Source of the DNA: JBDTOX01 sp039933015
GTDB taxonomy: Bacteria; Pseudomonadota; Gammaproteobacteria; Burkholderiales; Methylophilaceae
NCBI GenBank assembly: GCA_039933015.1
Contig: JBDTOX010000156.1
Location: forward strand, 1-14,902
Direction: 5' to 3'
Length of the DNA: 14,902 bases
This document shows, in pieces, positions 1 to 7,029 of the stretch. How positions within the stretch are numbered: the stretch's first letter is position 1; the number at the start of each line of letters is the position of its first letter. The notes beneath the pieces were generated by a model, which saw nothing but the letters and a program-made list of their open reading frames with translations, did not search any database and was not told the origin of the DNA. A program made the translations under genes and the position numbers.

Positions 1-6
1 TCTCAT
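1..6 (-). CDS. Start of a leftward ORF, possibly transposase OrfA (first two codons only)
   Basis: The minus strand reads GGAGGAG (19-13), a six-base spacer AGTCAA, then ATG AGA (6-1) and runs off the window. The ribosome binding site is among the best in the window. Only Met-Arg is visible, so the product cannot be read. The transposase assignment rests solely on the IS-like end just upstream. Confidence 0.35.
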
Positions 7-61
7 TTGACTCTCCTCCATTTCACCTCAGAAAAGTGTCAACCTATTTCAGGACAGGTCA
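1..61 (-). mobile_element. Probable edge of an IS3-family-like insertion sequence (partial)
   Basis: Read on the minus strand from base 61, the sequence begins TGACCTGTCCTGAAATAGG and continues TTGACAC. This resembles the terminal inverted repeats of IS3-family elements, which often begin TGA/TGT, carry a CCTG-like block and end in a GGACA/TTGACA-like block. About 40 bases inside is a strong ribosome binding site (GGAGGAG, 13-19) and an ATG at 4-6 reading out of the window, the expected layout for an orfA transposase gene. The other end, the transposase body and any target duplication are outside the window, so the family is inferred from resemblance only. The element stops at the foot of the neighbouring terminator hairpin. 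Confidence 0.45.
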
Positions 62-106
62 GGCAGCAATAAAAAAGCCCCGACCGGGGCTTTTTTATTG
101 CTGCCT
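61..106 (-). terminator. Perfect 21-bp hairpin, bidirectional intrinsic terminator
   Basis: Arms 61-81 and 86-106 are perfectly complementary over 21 base pairs around the four-base loop GACC (82-85). The core is GCCCC/GGGGC flanked by A6 and T6, so it has a U-tract in either direction. The pairing continues past the U-tract into AGGCAGCAAT/ATTGCTGCCT, which ordinary terminators rarely do. It lies 12 bases beyond the stop of the comEA-like gene and should end the leftward pyrF/comEA transcript, and also stop readthrough from the adjoining IS. Confidence 0.85.
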
Positions 107-118
107 AATGTTTCCGGA

Positions 119-475
119 TTACTTCTTGTCTTTAACCGCGGAGGCAGGCATGGAGGCCTTGGCATCGTTTACCACTTTGTCGGACTTACCTGCGGCAGCG
201 GCTTTGGTATTGCCTACGGAAATGTCTTTCTTTACCTTGTTTACGGTGGCTTGGCCAAAACCCGGCACTTTATCCAGATCATCCACAGACTTGAACTGAC
301 CGTTTTTCTTGCGGTATTCAATAATGGCTTCAGCTTTTTTCGGGCCGATGCCATTGACAGTTTGTAGTTCGGCCGATGATGCTGCGTTCAGGTCTACTGT
401 GGCATAGGCACTGAAAGAAAAAGCGCTCAAAGAAAAGCTAAGTGCATAAAATATGGCAAATAATATTTTTTTCAT
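119..475 (-). CDS. comEA: ComEA-like secreted helix-hairpin-helix protein
   Basis: The 118-residue product has a Sec signal peptide (MKKILFAIFYALSFSLSAFS, cut probably after AYA at residue 26). A ComEA/YbaV-type DNA-binding region follows: VDLNAASSAELQTV leads into the first helix-hairpin-helix (NGIGPKKAEAI, about 41-51), then FKSVDDLDKVPGFG and the second hairpin (PGFGQATVNKV, 71-81). A low-complexity Lys/Ala tail (85-118) ends the protein. In naturally competent Gram-negatives, ComEA binds incoming double-stranded DNA in the periplasm and ratchets it inward; the hairpins support DNA binding here, but competence is not shown. The start has a weak AGGG eight bases upstream. The gene follows pyrF in the same direction after 137 bases and ends at a strong terminator. 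The symbol is a family-level name. Confidence 0.85.
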   Translation of the reverse strand: MKKILFAIFYALSFSLSAFSFSAYATVDLNAASSAELQTVNGIGPKKAEAIIEYRKKNGQFKSVDDLDKVPGFGQATVNKVKKDISVGNTKAAAAGKSDKVVNDAKASMPASAVKDKK

Positions 476-612
476 TTGTGGTTCCCTTTGTTCTTTTTGA
501 CTGCATTAATTTATGAAGAGATGTAAAACGTCAGGCGCATACTTCTATTGCTTGACGTGAGGCCATCATACGCTTTCCTGAGTACAGGAATAAGTGAAGG
601 GGCGGTTTACTA
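476..612 (-). other. pyrF-comEA intergenic spacer with small inverted repeats
   Basis: This 137-base spacer has no U-tailed terminator for pyrF. It holds a perfect small hairpin TTCCTG-AGTA-CAGGAA (575-590), a looser repeat ACGTCAGGC/GCTTGACGT (528-536/550-558) and TATCA-GACT-TGATA over the pyrF stop (611-624). A weak sigma70-like pair, CTGACG and TAAATT with a 15-base spacer, can be read on the minus strand ahead of comEA but is a poor match. comEA may be read through from pyrF or have its own promoter here. Confidence 0.3.
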
Positions 613-1332
613 TCAGACTTGATAGGGGGCTATTTCTTGACTGATTGCTTGCAGTGCCTTGAGCGGATTGGCTGCCTGGGTAATCGGGCGCCCGATCACC
701 AAATAGTTAGAGCCTAATTGTAGTGCTTGAACTGGTGTGACAACGCGGGACTGGTCATCAAGGCTCGCATTGGCTGGCCGTATGCCGGGTGTAACCAGGC
801 AGAAATCCTTGCCTAGAGCGCTTCTTAAAACTGGGGCTTCCTGCGCTGAACATACGACGCCATCCAGACCTGATTGCTGGGTTAATTTAGCCAGATTTAA
901 TACCTGATCCTGCAGATTGCCTTGAACCCCGATTCGGTTCAATGTAGTTTGATCCATGCTGGTCAATACGGTAACGGCAATAAGCAAAGGATTTGATCCA
1001 CTTTTTGCCACACCCTCGCGTGCCGCCTGCATCATCGCAACGCCGCCAGAGGCATGTACATTGAGCATCCATACACCCAGACGGCTTGCGGCTTCACAGG
1101 CCTTGGCCACAGTATTAGGAATATCATGAAATTTCAGGTCAAGAAATACACCAAAGCCTTTATTCACCAGCGTCTCTACCAGTTGCGGTCCTGCGGCAGT
1201 AAAAAGCTCCTTGCCTACCTTTACGCGGCATAGGGTGGGGTCCAAGTCCTTAATCAGCCTCAATGCGTTAGCTGCATCGGCATAATCCAGCGCTACAACG
1301 ATTTTAGGGTCTGGCAAATTGGCAGCTATCAT
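613..1332 (-). CDS. pyrF: Orotidine 5'-phosphate decarboxylase
   Basis: PyrF decarboxylates orotidine monophosphate to UMP, the last step of de novo UMP synthesis, in the cytosol. The 239-residue product matches the class I enzyme (about 230-245 residues). VVALDY (12-17) carries the N-terminal Asp and KVGKELF (38-44) a substrate-site Lys. The catalytic DxKxxD array is in DLKFHDIPNTV, with Asp65, Lys67 and Asp70. LVTPGIRP and the C-terminal GSNYLVIGRPIT form the phosphate site. The ATG overlaps the lapB stop as ATGA (1329-1332), so translation is probably coupled. The lapA-lapB-pyrF order is also known in E. coli. Confidence 0.97.
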   Translation of the reverse strand: MIAANLPDPKIVVALDYADAANALRLIKDLDPTLCRVKVGKELFTAAGPQLVETLVNKGFGVFLDLKFHDIPNTVAKACEAASRLGVWMLNVHASGGVAMMQAAREGVAKSGSNPLLIAVTVLTSMDQTTLNRIGVQGNLQDQVLNLAKLTQQSGLDGVVCSAQEAPVLRSALGKDFCLVTPGIRPANASLDDQSRVVTPVQALQLGSNYLVIGRPITQAANPLKALQAISQEIAPYQV

Positions 1333-2495
1333 GTGGCTGATTCTTTAGGGTCGGGCGGGAATGATTCCCAAGAGTTGCAGGCTGGGCACTGCCAGTGATA
1401 ATTACGTGCGCGAAAGCCACACTGGTCGCAGTAATAGGCATTACGATTACCTATCGCGTTACGTACAGTTTGTTGCATGAGTTGTGTATCTTGCTGCTCA
1501 CTTTTGTCTAACATCGCACGCGCTTGTAAAAGCTGGTCCAGTGTTTGTAGGCTGGGTTTTTTGGCCAGCTCATTTCTGGCGAGTTTTGCTGCGCTTTCTG
1601 CACCTTCTTCAGCTAAAGTGATTTCATATACCACACTGAGCAGCGAAGGCGATTTGTAGATTTGCAGGTAAGTTTTAAGCAGCGCTAAGCCCTCACCGAC
1701 CCTGTCTAAAGCGCGGTAGCTGGCGAGCATTTTTGCCGCAATCAGGCCGAGATAATCCGGCTGCTGAAATTCAATGCGTTTCCACACAGAAATCGCGGCC
1801 TCATGCGCGCCAGCAGTAGCTTCCATCTCCCCCAGCATGGCATTGGCACGCACGCAATTCTTGTTGGCATCAAGTGCCATATCCAGCTCACGCCTGGCGC
1901 TGGAGTGATCGTTATTGAGCATCGACTTCATCGCCATTTCGCAGTAAAACTGGGCGATTTCCTTGCGGAAAGGTACGCCGGAAAGCCGTTCCAGCTCCGT
2001 GGCAATCTCGACGGCGCGTTCCCATTCGCGTTCACGCACGTAAATTTCCAACAACGCGCGCAGCGCCGGTTGCTGATAACGGCTGTCATCCAGCGAGCGG
2101 AATAATTCTTCCGCACGATCCAGTAGGCCCGCTTTAAGATAGTCCTGCGCCAGTTCTGCCATTACAGCCAATTTTTGTGGCTCCGGCAGCTCTTTACGTT
2201 CGAGCAGATTAAGGTGCAAATGAATCGCGCGGTCTACCTCTCCACGGCGGCGGAATAAACTGCCAAGCGCAAAATGCAGTTCCAGTGAGTCCGCATTGGC
2301 TTGCACGGCTTCGATAAAGGCTTCTATCGCTTTATCGTGCTGATCGGAAATCAAGAAATTCAAGCCTTTGAAATAAGCGGCTGGAAGAGTGGTCGATTCA
2401 GATAGCAGCTGGTTAATGTCCACTCGCGCTGCCAGCCAGCCCAAGGTAAAAAACAGGGGCAGAGCTAATAGCCACCAATATTCAAATTCCATCAT
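1329..2495 (-). CDS. lapB: LPS assembly regulator LapB (YciM), TPR and rubredoxin-like protein
   Basis: LapB is an inner-membrane protein that in E. coli promotes FtsH-mediated degradation of LpxC and so limits lipopolysaccharide synthesis. The 388-residue product fits the family (E. coli 389). An N-terminal membrane anchor (about residues 5-23, WWLLALPLFFTLGWLAA) is followed by TPR-type helices across about 40-340 (for example DKAIEAFIEAVQANADSLEL). The C-terminal metal site has CDQC at 356-359 and CPAC at 370-373, a four-Cys rubredoxin-like knuckle. There are two consecutive start codons (Met-Met, 2495 and 2492) and no strong ribosome binding site. lapA lies 72 bases upstream and pyrF overlaps the stop by four bases. 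Confidence 0.95.
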   Translation of the reverse strand: MMEFEYWWLLALPLFFTLGWLAARVDINQLLSESTTLPAAYFKGLNFLISDQHDKAIEAFIEAVQANADSLELHFALGSLFRRRGEVDRAIHLHLNLLERKELPEPQKLAVMAELAQDYLKAGLLDRAEELFRSLDDSRYQQPALRALLEIYVREREWERAVEIATELERLSGVPFRKEIAQFYCEMAMKSMLNNDHSSARRELDMALDANKNCVRANAMLGEMEATAGAHEAAISVWKRIEFQQPDYLGLIAAKMLASYRALDRVGEGLALLKTYLQIYKSPSLLSVVYEITLAEEGAESAAKLARNELAKKPSLQTLDQLLQARAMLDKSEQQDTQLMQQTVRNAIGNRNAYYCDQCGFRARNYHWQCPACNSWESFPPDPKESAT

Positions 2496-2567
2496 GGCTA
2501 GAGTTTTTCAGAATTTTTTGTAGCTATCAAGAGTGGGGTTGCACAAGGCAAGGCATTTTTCCGCGAT

Positions 2568-2828
2568 TTATTGAGCATTATTGCCAAGAGTATTTAGCTC
2601 GCGTTGCAAGGCAAGTAATGCACGCCTTTGACGGATCCATGATGCCAAGCACGCCATAATCCCAGCGATTGCTCCAACCGAAAAAGTAATGAGTAATAGC
2701 AGAGATAGTGGTGCACGCCAGGCAAGTCCCAGGTAGTAATGCAGTTCTACAGCCTGGGAGTTTTTTAAGGCAAAGCCTAGCAATAGCAAGAACAGCAATA
2801 GACCGAATATGGTGTAAATGTATTTCAT
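2568..2828 (-). CDS. lapA: LapA domain membrane protein
   Basis: The 86-residue product has two membrane segments (about 4-21 and 40-63), separated by a short loop containing KNSQAVELHYYLG, and a basic helix or coiled tail (WIRQRRALLALQRELNTL, 64-81). This is the architecture of LapA (formerly DUF1049/YciS), which in E. coli works with LapB in lipopolysaccharide assembly. The N-x-Q/H-x-V strand between the membrane segments is typical of the family. It is the first gene after the ihfB terminator, so the lapA-lapB-pyrF unit probably has its own promoter within 2829-2886, but no convincing -35/-10 pair was found. An AGG lies close before the ATG. Confidence 0.9.
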   Translation of the reverse strand: MKYIYTIFGLLLFLLLLGFALKNSQAVELHYYLGLAWRAPLSLLLLITFSVGAIAGIMACLASWIRQRRALLALQRELNTLGNNAQ

Positions 2829-2886
2829 GGCCTGATTTTACCTAAGGCAAGAACAAAAGCGCTAATTAAAACAATTAAAAAATGGC

Positions 2887-2933
2887 AAAAAAATACGGCA
2901 GCATCCTAATCTTACGATTTAAGGAGCTACCGT
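2887..2933 (-). terminator. Intrinsic terminator after ihfB
   Basis: On the minus strand ACGGTAGC...TCC (2933-2923) pairs with GGATGCTGCCGT (2906-2895) with one G-U pair and one bulged base, around a 16-base loop. A run of seven Ts follows (complement of the A run 2887-2893). It lies 18 bases past the ihfB stop and closes the rpsA-ihfB transcript. A T5 on the other side (2933-2937) could give weak termination on the plus strand. Confidence 0.8.
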
Positions 2934-2950
2934 TTTTAAAAAGAACTTAT

Positions 2951-3235
2951 CTATGCAGATAAGTCCACACGTTCGCGTAACTCTTTCCCAGCCTTAAAGT
3001 GTGGTACATATTTTTCAGGTACTTGCACCTTGGTCCCGGTTTTCGGGTTGCGTCCGAGGCGGGGAGGGCGATAGTTCAAACTGAAGCTACCGAACCCTCT
3101 GATCTCGATACGCTCGCCCGTTGCGAGGTTATCCGACATGGAATCAAGGATGGCCTTTACAGCAAGTTCAGCATCCTTGACTACAAGTTGAGGAAAACGC
3201 GCCGCCAGGTTGGCAATCAGCTCAGATTTTGTCAT
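2951..3235 (-). CDS. ihfB: Integration host factor subunit beta
   Basis: IHF beta pairs with IHF alpha to bind and sharply bend DNA in recombination, replication and transcription. The start at 3235 gives 94 residues, the usual length, beginning MTKSELIANLAARFPQL. The DNA-binding beta arm holds GRNPKTG (61-67), with the intercalating Pro64. GFGSF (48-52) and the C-terminal FKAGKELRERV are also typical of the family. A longer in-frame ATG at 3412 would lie inside rpsA and adds an unrelated sequence, so it was rejected. The gene starts 13 bases after the rpsA stop without a good ribosome binding site, so coupling to rpsA is likely. The rpsA-ihfB order is widespread in proteobacteria. Confidence 0.97.
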   Translation of the reverse strand: MTKSELIANLAARFPQLVVKDAELAVKAILDSMSDNLATGERIEIRGFGSFSLNYRPPRLGRNPKTGTKVQVPEKYVPHFKAGKELRERVDLSA

Positions 3236-3248
3236 GGGCGTGATCGCT

Positions 3249-4973
3249 TTATTCGTTATTTTTGCTATCAAGTTTCGCCTTAAGGAGCGCGCCCAGATTG
3301 GTGGTACCTGCAGCGCCAGCATTGTCATTGCTGAACTTCTGCATGGCATCTGTTTCTTCAGCCTGATCTTTAGCCTTGATGGACAGGTTGATGGTACGGT
3401 TTTTACGATCAACGTTGACGATACGGGCTTCGATTTCCTGGCCTTCCTTCAGGACGCTAGCGACATCTTCCACTTTTTCCTTGGAAATTTCAGAAGCGCG
3501 CAGATAGCCTTCAACTTCACCGTCCAGGGTAATGACTGCACCCTTGGCTTCGATCGTCTTCACGGTACCCTTTACGATTGCACCTTTGTCATTAACGGTG
3601 GTGTACGCCCCGAATGGATCGTTGTCCATTTGCTTGACGCCGAGAGAGATGCGCTCTTTCTCAACATCAATGCTCAGCACAATCGCGGATAACTCATCGC
3701 CCTTCTTGAAGTTACGGATAGCTTCTTCGCCAGTTTGATTCCAGGACAGGTCAGACAAGTGAACCAGGCCATCGATGCCACCTGGTAAGCCGATAAATAC
3801 ACCGAAGTCAGTAATGGACTTGATTTGGCCGCTAACTTTGTCACCCTTCTTGTGAGTAGCAGCAAAATCATCCCAAGGATTAGCCTGGCATTGCTTCATA
3901 CCCAAGGACAGGCGGCGACGCTCTTCGTCAATTTCCAGAATCATGACTTCTACTTCGTCACCCAATTGGGCGATCTTGGCAGGATGTACGTTCTTGTTGG
4001 TCCAATCCATTTCGGAAACGTGTACCAAGCCTTCAATGCCGGGCTCGATTTCAACGAATGCGCCGTAGTCGGTCAGATTGGTCACTTTGCCGAACAGGCG
4101 CGTGCTGACTGGGTAACGGCGGGTCAATGCAACCCATGGGTCATCACCCAGTTGCTTGATGCCCAGCGATACACGATTTTTCTCTTGATCGAATTTAAGA
4201 ATCTTGGCTTCAACTTCTTCACCAACGGTCAGCACTTCTGATGGGTGCTTGACACGGCGCCATGCCAGATCGGTAATGTGCAGCAGGCCATCGATACCAC
4301 CGAGGTCAACGAATGCGCCGTAATCGGTGATATTCTTGACGATACCCTTAACAACTGCGCCTTCCTTCAGTGAGCCCAACAACGCTTCACGGTCGGCACC
4401 CATGTTCTCTTCGAGAACAGCGCGGCGAGAAACCACAACGTTGTTGCGCTTGCGGTCCAGCTTGATAACCTTGAAATCCCATTCCTTGTTTTCGAACGGA
4501 GTGGTGTCCTTGACTGGGCGCAGGTCAACCAGTGAGCCAGGCAAGAAAGCACGGATGCCGTTAACCATAACGGTCAGACCGCCCTTAACGCGGCCATTGA
4601 TCATGCCCTTGATGATACGGGCTTCGTTCATTGCCTCTTCCAGATCCAGCCATGCTGCAAGACGTTTTGCTTTTTCGCGTGAAAGCTTGGTAGAGCCGTA
4701 ACCGTCTTCCAGGGATTCGATGCAGACCTTAACGAAATCGCCTACGCTGATTTCAAGTTCGCCGCGATCGTTGAGGAATTCGCTGGTGACAATGATGCTC
4801 TCGGATTTGAGTCCTGCATTAACGATTACAAAATCGTTGTCGATAGATACGACTTCAGCGGTGATAACTTCACCGGAGCGCATTTCCTGGCGAGCCAGGC
4901 TTTCCTCAAACAGGGCTGCAAAGCTTTCACCAGCTGGCGAAGTGGATGAGGTGTTGGTAGAAACGTTAGCCAT
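3249..4973 (-). CDS. rpsA: 30S ribosomal protein S1
   Basis: S1 binds mRNA on the 30S subunit and helps translate mRNAs with weak or structured start regions. The 574-residue product has six S1/OB-fold repeats at about 33-99, 119-184, 206-274, 292-361, 378-448 and 465-534. Hallmarks include NITDYGAFVDLGGIDGLLH in repeat 3, NLTDYGAFVEIEPGIEGLVH in repeat 4 and SITDFGVFIGLPGGIDGLVH in repeat 5. A Ser/Thr-rich N-terminal extension of about 17 residues and an acidic/Asn-rich tail explain why it is slightly longer than the E. coli protein (557). It sits between cmk and ihfB, the usual order. The start is preceded by an A/T-rich leader with only a distant AGG, like the E. coli rpsA start, which is autoregulated by S1. 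Confidence 0.98.
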   Translation of the reverse strand: MANVSTNTSSTSPAGESFAALFEESLARQEMRSGEVITAEVVSIDNDFVIVNAGLKSESIIVTSEFLNDRGELEISVGDFVKVCIESLEDGYGSTKLSREKAKRLAAWLDLEEAMNEARIIKGMINGRVKGGLTVMVNGIRAFLPGSLVDLRPVKDTTPFENKEWDFKVIKLDRKRNNVVVSRRAVLEENMGADREALLGSLKEGAVVKGIVKNITDYGAFVDLGGIDGLLHITDLAWRRVKHPSEVLTVGEEVEAKILKFDQEKNRVSLGIKQLGDDPWVALTRRYPVSTRLFGKVTNLTDYGAFVEIEPGIEGLVHVSEMDWTNKNVHPAKIAQLGDEVEVMILEIDEERRRLSLGMKQCQANPWDDFAATHKKGDKVSGQIKSITDFGVFIGLPGGIDGLVHLSDLSWNQTGEEAIRNFKKGDELSAIVLSIDVEKERISLGVKQMDNDPFGAYTTVNDKGAIVKGTVKTIEAKGAVITLDGEVEGYLRASEISKEKVEDVASVLKEGQEIEARIVNVDRKNRTINLSIKAKDQAEETDAMQKFSNDNAGAAGTTNLGALLKAKLDSKNNE

Positions 4974-5020
4974 TAAAAAAATTACCTAAAGAATAATCCC
5001 GCCGTGCAGCGGGTCTAATT
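4974..5020 (-). promoter_or_regulatory. rpsA leader with hairpin and U-rich start region
   Basis: On the minus strand a GC-rich hairpin CCCGC(T)-GCAC-(G)GCGGG (5013-4998) ends 24 bases before the rpsA ATG. Between them is an A/T-rich stretch with one AGG and a run of seven Ts just before TTTAATG. There is no Shine-Dalgarno at normal spacing. In E. coli, S1 represses its own structured, Shine-Dalgarno-poor start region. The layout here is compatible with the same control, but regulation is inferred. Confidence 0.4.
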
Positions 5021-5051
5021 AAAAAAGCCATGAACCGGTGTAGCTCACGGC
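5021..5051 (-). terminator. Intrinsic terminator between cmk and rpsA
   Basis: On the minus strand GCCGTGA (5051-5045) pairs with TCATGGC (5033-5027) with one G-U pair and an 11-base loop, followed by T6 (5026-5021). It lies 30 bases past the cmk stop and should separate tyrA-aroA-cmk from rpsA at least partly. rpsA therefore needs a promoter in or before this region. Partial readthrough is possible because the stem is short. Confidence 0.65.
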
Positions 5052-5080
5052 GCCTAAATTTACCAAGATACTGATTGCAG

Positions 5081-5740
5081 CTATTTGCCCGAGTTGTATT
5101 GCTGATGTTTCAGAACCGCTTGAACGGCCTGCTCTATAGTAAGCTGGCTGGTTTCCAGCAGCTTGGCATCCGCACTTTTCTGCAAAGGCGCAACCAGTCT
5201 TTGCTGGTCTCGAGCGTCACGCTTTTGCAGATCTTGCAATATACCGTTCAGGTTAGCATGGATTCCTTTTGACATCAACTGCTTATAGCGACGTTCCGCA
5301 CGTATTTCGGCACTGGCGGTCAGGTATATTTTGGTTTCCGCGTCAGGGAAAACCACTGTAGCCATGTCGCGGCCATCCGCCACCAGCCCCGGGGGTTGAC
5401 GAAAACTATGCTGCAGATCAAGTAAAACGCACCTGACAGCCGGATGTGCAGCCACTTCAGAGGCACCTCGGCTCATCTCTTCCGTGCGCACATCTGTGCT
5501 GATATTGATGCCATCAAGATAAATCTCGCCATTTTCAAATCGGATAGCTAGCCCCTGCGCCAGCTTGGCCAAGGCAGCTTCATCTTGCCACGAGATGCCT
5601 TGCTTCAGCGCAGCCAAAGCCACTATGCGGTAAAGTGCGCCGGAATCCAGATAGTGATAGCCCAACTGTTGGGCGACAAGCTGTGCCACTGTGCCTTTGC
5701 CGGAAGCCGATGGCCCGTCTATAGCGATAACAGGAATCAT
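5081..5740 (-). CDS. cmk: Cytidylate kinase
   Basis: Cmk phosphorylates CMP and dCMP with ATP, recycling nucleotides for RNA, DNA and phospholipid synthesis. The 219-residue product has the P-loop GPSASGKGT (9-17), the substrate segment DSGALYR (32-38), DGRDMATVVFPDA (122-134) in the CMP-binding region and the lid segment RAERRYKQL (147-155). The length is close to E. coli (227). The ATG overlaps the aroA stop as ATGA (5737-5740), so translation is probably coupled. The aroA-cmk-rpsA order is common in betaproteobacteria. Confidence 0.97.
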   Translation of the reverse strand: MIPVIAIDGPSASGKGTVAQLVAQQLGYHYLDSGALYRIVALAALKQGISWQDEAALAKLAQGLAIRFENGEIYLDGINISTDVRTEEMSRGASEVAAHPAVRCVLLDLQHSFRQPPGLVADGRDMATVVFPDAETKIYLTASAEIRAERRYKQLMSKGIHANLNGILQDLQKRDARDQQRLVAPLQKSADAKLLETSQLTIEQAVQAVLKHQQYNSGK

Positions 5741-7029
5741 GTTTGTACAATCTTGCCAAAAGTTGCAAAGTAATCCGGGAATGTTTTGGCAACACAGTCG
5801 GGGTCATGGATCGTAACAGGCACGTTGGCCAAAGATACCAATGAAAAACACATCGCCATGCGATGGTCATCATAAGTGTCGATGGCCGCATGGGGAATTA
5901 ACTTCACAGGCGGGGTGATGGTTAAATAATCCACCCCTTCTGTAACAACGGCGCCGACTTTGCGTAGCTCTGCTGCCATGGCTGCCAGGCGGTCTGTTTC
6001 TTTCACGCGCCAGCTGGCGATATTGCGCAAGCGGCTTGGGCCATCGGCAAACAACGCCGCTATGGCTAAAGTCATGGCGGCGTCGGGGATATGGTTGCAA
6101 TCCAGATCGAGGGCTTTTAACTTGCCCGATAGCGGCGCACTTGCTTCGATCCAGTTCTGTCCAAATTGGATTTGTGCACCCATTAACTCCAGTGCTTCGG
6201 TAAATCGCACATCGCCCTGGATACTGTCGCGGCCTATGCCTGCTACGCGAACCGGCCCGCCGCCGACAACGCCTGCAGCTAGGAAGTATGAGGCAGAAGA
6301 TGCGTCGCCTTCGACAAACAAGGTGCCGGGGCTGCGGTAGCTGCTGTTGGCCGGGATAGTGAAGCGCTGCCAGCCATCGCGCTCCACGCATACGCCGAAG
6401 CGTGCCATGAGGTTAAGCGTGATTTCGATGTAGGGCTTGGAAATAAGCTCGCCTATCACTTCAATGCTTATCCGTTGGCGGGTCAGCGGCAGCGCCATCA
6501 ATAGAGCTGTGAGGAATTGGCTGGAGACATCGCCACGGATTTGAATAGGCTTGCTGGCCGTGATTTTGGCGGGTGCAATTTTGAGCGGCGGGAAGCCCTC
6601 ATTACCCAGGTATTCAATTGCAGCACCGGCCTGACGTAAGGCATGCACCAAGTCGCCTATGGGGCGTTCGTGCATGCGCGGTACACCAGAGAGTGTGTAG
6701 TTGCCGCCAGATAAAGCCAGGGCTGCAGTTAGTGGCCGAAAGGCAGTACCTGCATTACCGAGAAACAGATCAGCCTGCTTCACGCCAAATACGCCACCTA
6801 CCCCTGTCACGCGCCAGTCATTCTGAGCAGTTTGCTCCAGGCCGATACCTAATACCTTGAGGGCATCCAGCATGCGTTCGGTATCATCCGAAGCCAGCAA
6901 CTCCTGAATCTCAGTGGTGCCTTCTGCCAGCGCAGCTAAAAGCAGTGTGCGGTTGGAAATGCTTTTGGAGCCAGGAAGTGTGATATGCCCTGCGGCTTTG
7001 TTCGCGGGCTTAAGATCGAGCTTGTGCAT
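5737..7029 (-). CDS. aroA: 3-phosphoshikimate 1-carboxyvinyltransferase (EPSP synthase)
   Basis: AroA transfers the enolpyruvyl group of PEP to shikimate 3-phosphate in the shikimate pathway. The 430-residue product matches the family (E. coli 427). LPGSKSISNRTLLLAALAEG (18-37) carries the conserved Lys22, Ser23 and Arg27. LGNAGTAFRPLTAALAL (90-106) is the PEP-binding loop, with a Phe where E. coli has Met. WRVKETDRLAAMAAELRKVG and TYDDHRMAMCFSL complete the active-site set. The sequence looks like a class I enzyme. The ATG shares one base with the tyrA stop (TAATG at 7031-7027) and has no clear ribosome binding site, pointing to reinitiation after tyrA. Confidence 0.98.
   Translation of the reverse strand: MHKLDLKPANKAAGHITLPGSKSISNRTLLLAALAEGTTEIQELLASDDTERMLDALKVLGIGLEQTAQNDWRVTGVGGVFGVKQADLFLGNAGTAFRPLTAALALSGGNYTLSGVPRMHERPIGDLVHALRQAGAAIEYLGNEGFPPLKIAPAKITASKPIQIRGDVSSQFLTALLMALPLTRQRISIEVIGELISKPYIEITLNLMARFGVCVERDGWQRFTIPANSSYRSPGTLFVEGDASSASYFLAAGVVGGGPVRVAGIGRDSIQGDVRFTEALELMGAQIQFGQNWIEASAPLSGKLKALDLDCNHIPDAAMTLAIAALFADGPSRLRNIASWRVKETDRLAAMAAELRKVGAVVTEGVDYLTITPPVKLIPHAAIDTYDDHRMAMCFSLVSLANVPVTIHDPDCVAKTFPDYFATFGKIVQT

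Noticed and set aside
36..367. Two plus-strand ORFs across the first terminator
   Set aside because: They run through a terminator hairpin and oppose the ComEA-like gene, whose signal peptide and HhH motifs are clear.
575..590. TTCCTG-AGTA-CAGGAA hairpin as a pyrF terminator
   Set aside because: No T-run follows it on the minus strand.
1803..2105. 100-codon plus-strand ORF opposite lapB
   Set aside because: It opposes the TPR region of LapB and has no supporting start signal or motif.
3236..3412. N-terminal extension of ihfB from the ATG at 3412
   Set aside because: It lies inside rpsA in another frame, and the 94-residue form starting at 3235 matches IHF beta exactly in length and start.
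3210..4241. Plus-strand ORFs of 138-160 codons opposite rpsA
   Set aside because: Shadow frames of the conserved S1 repeats, without ribosome binding sites or domains.
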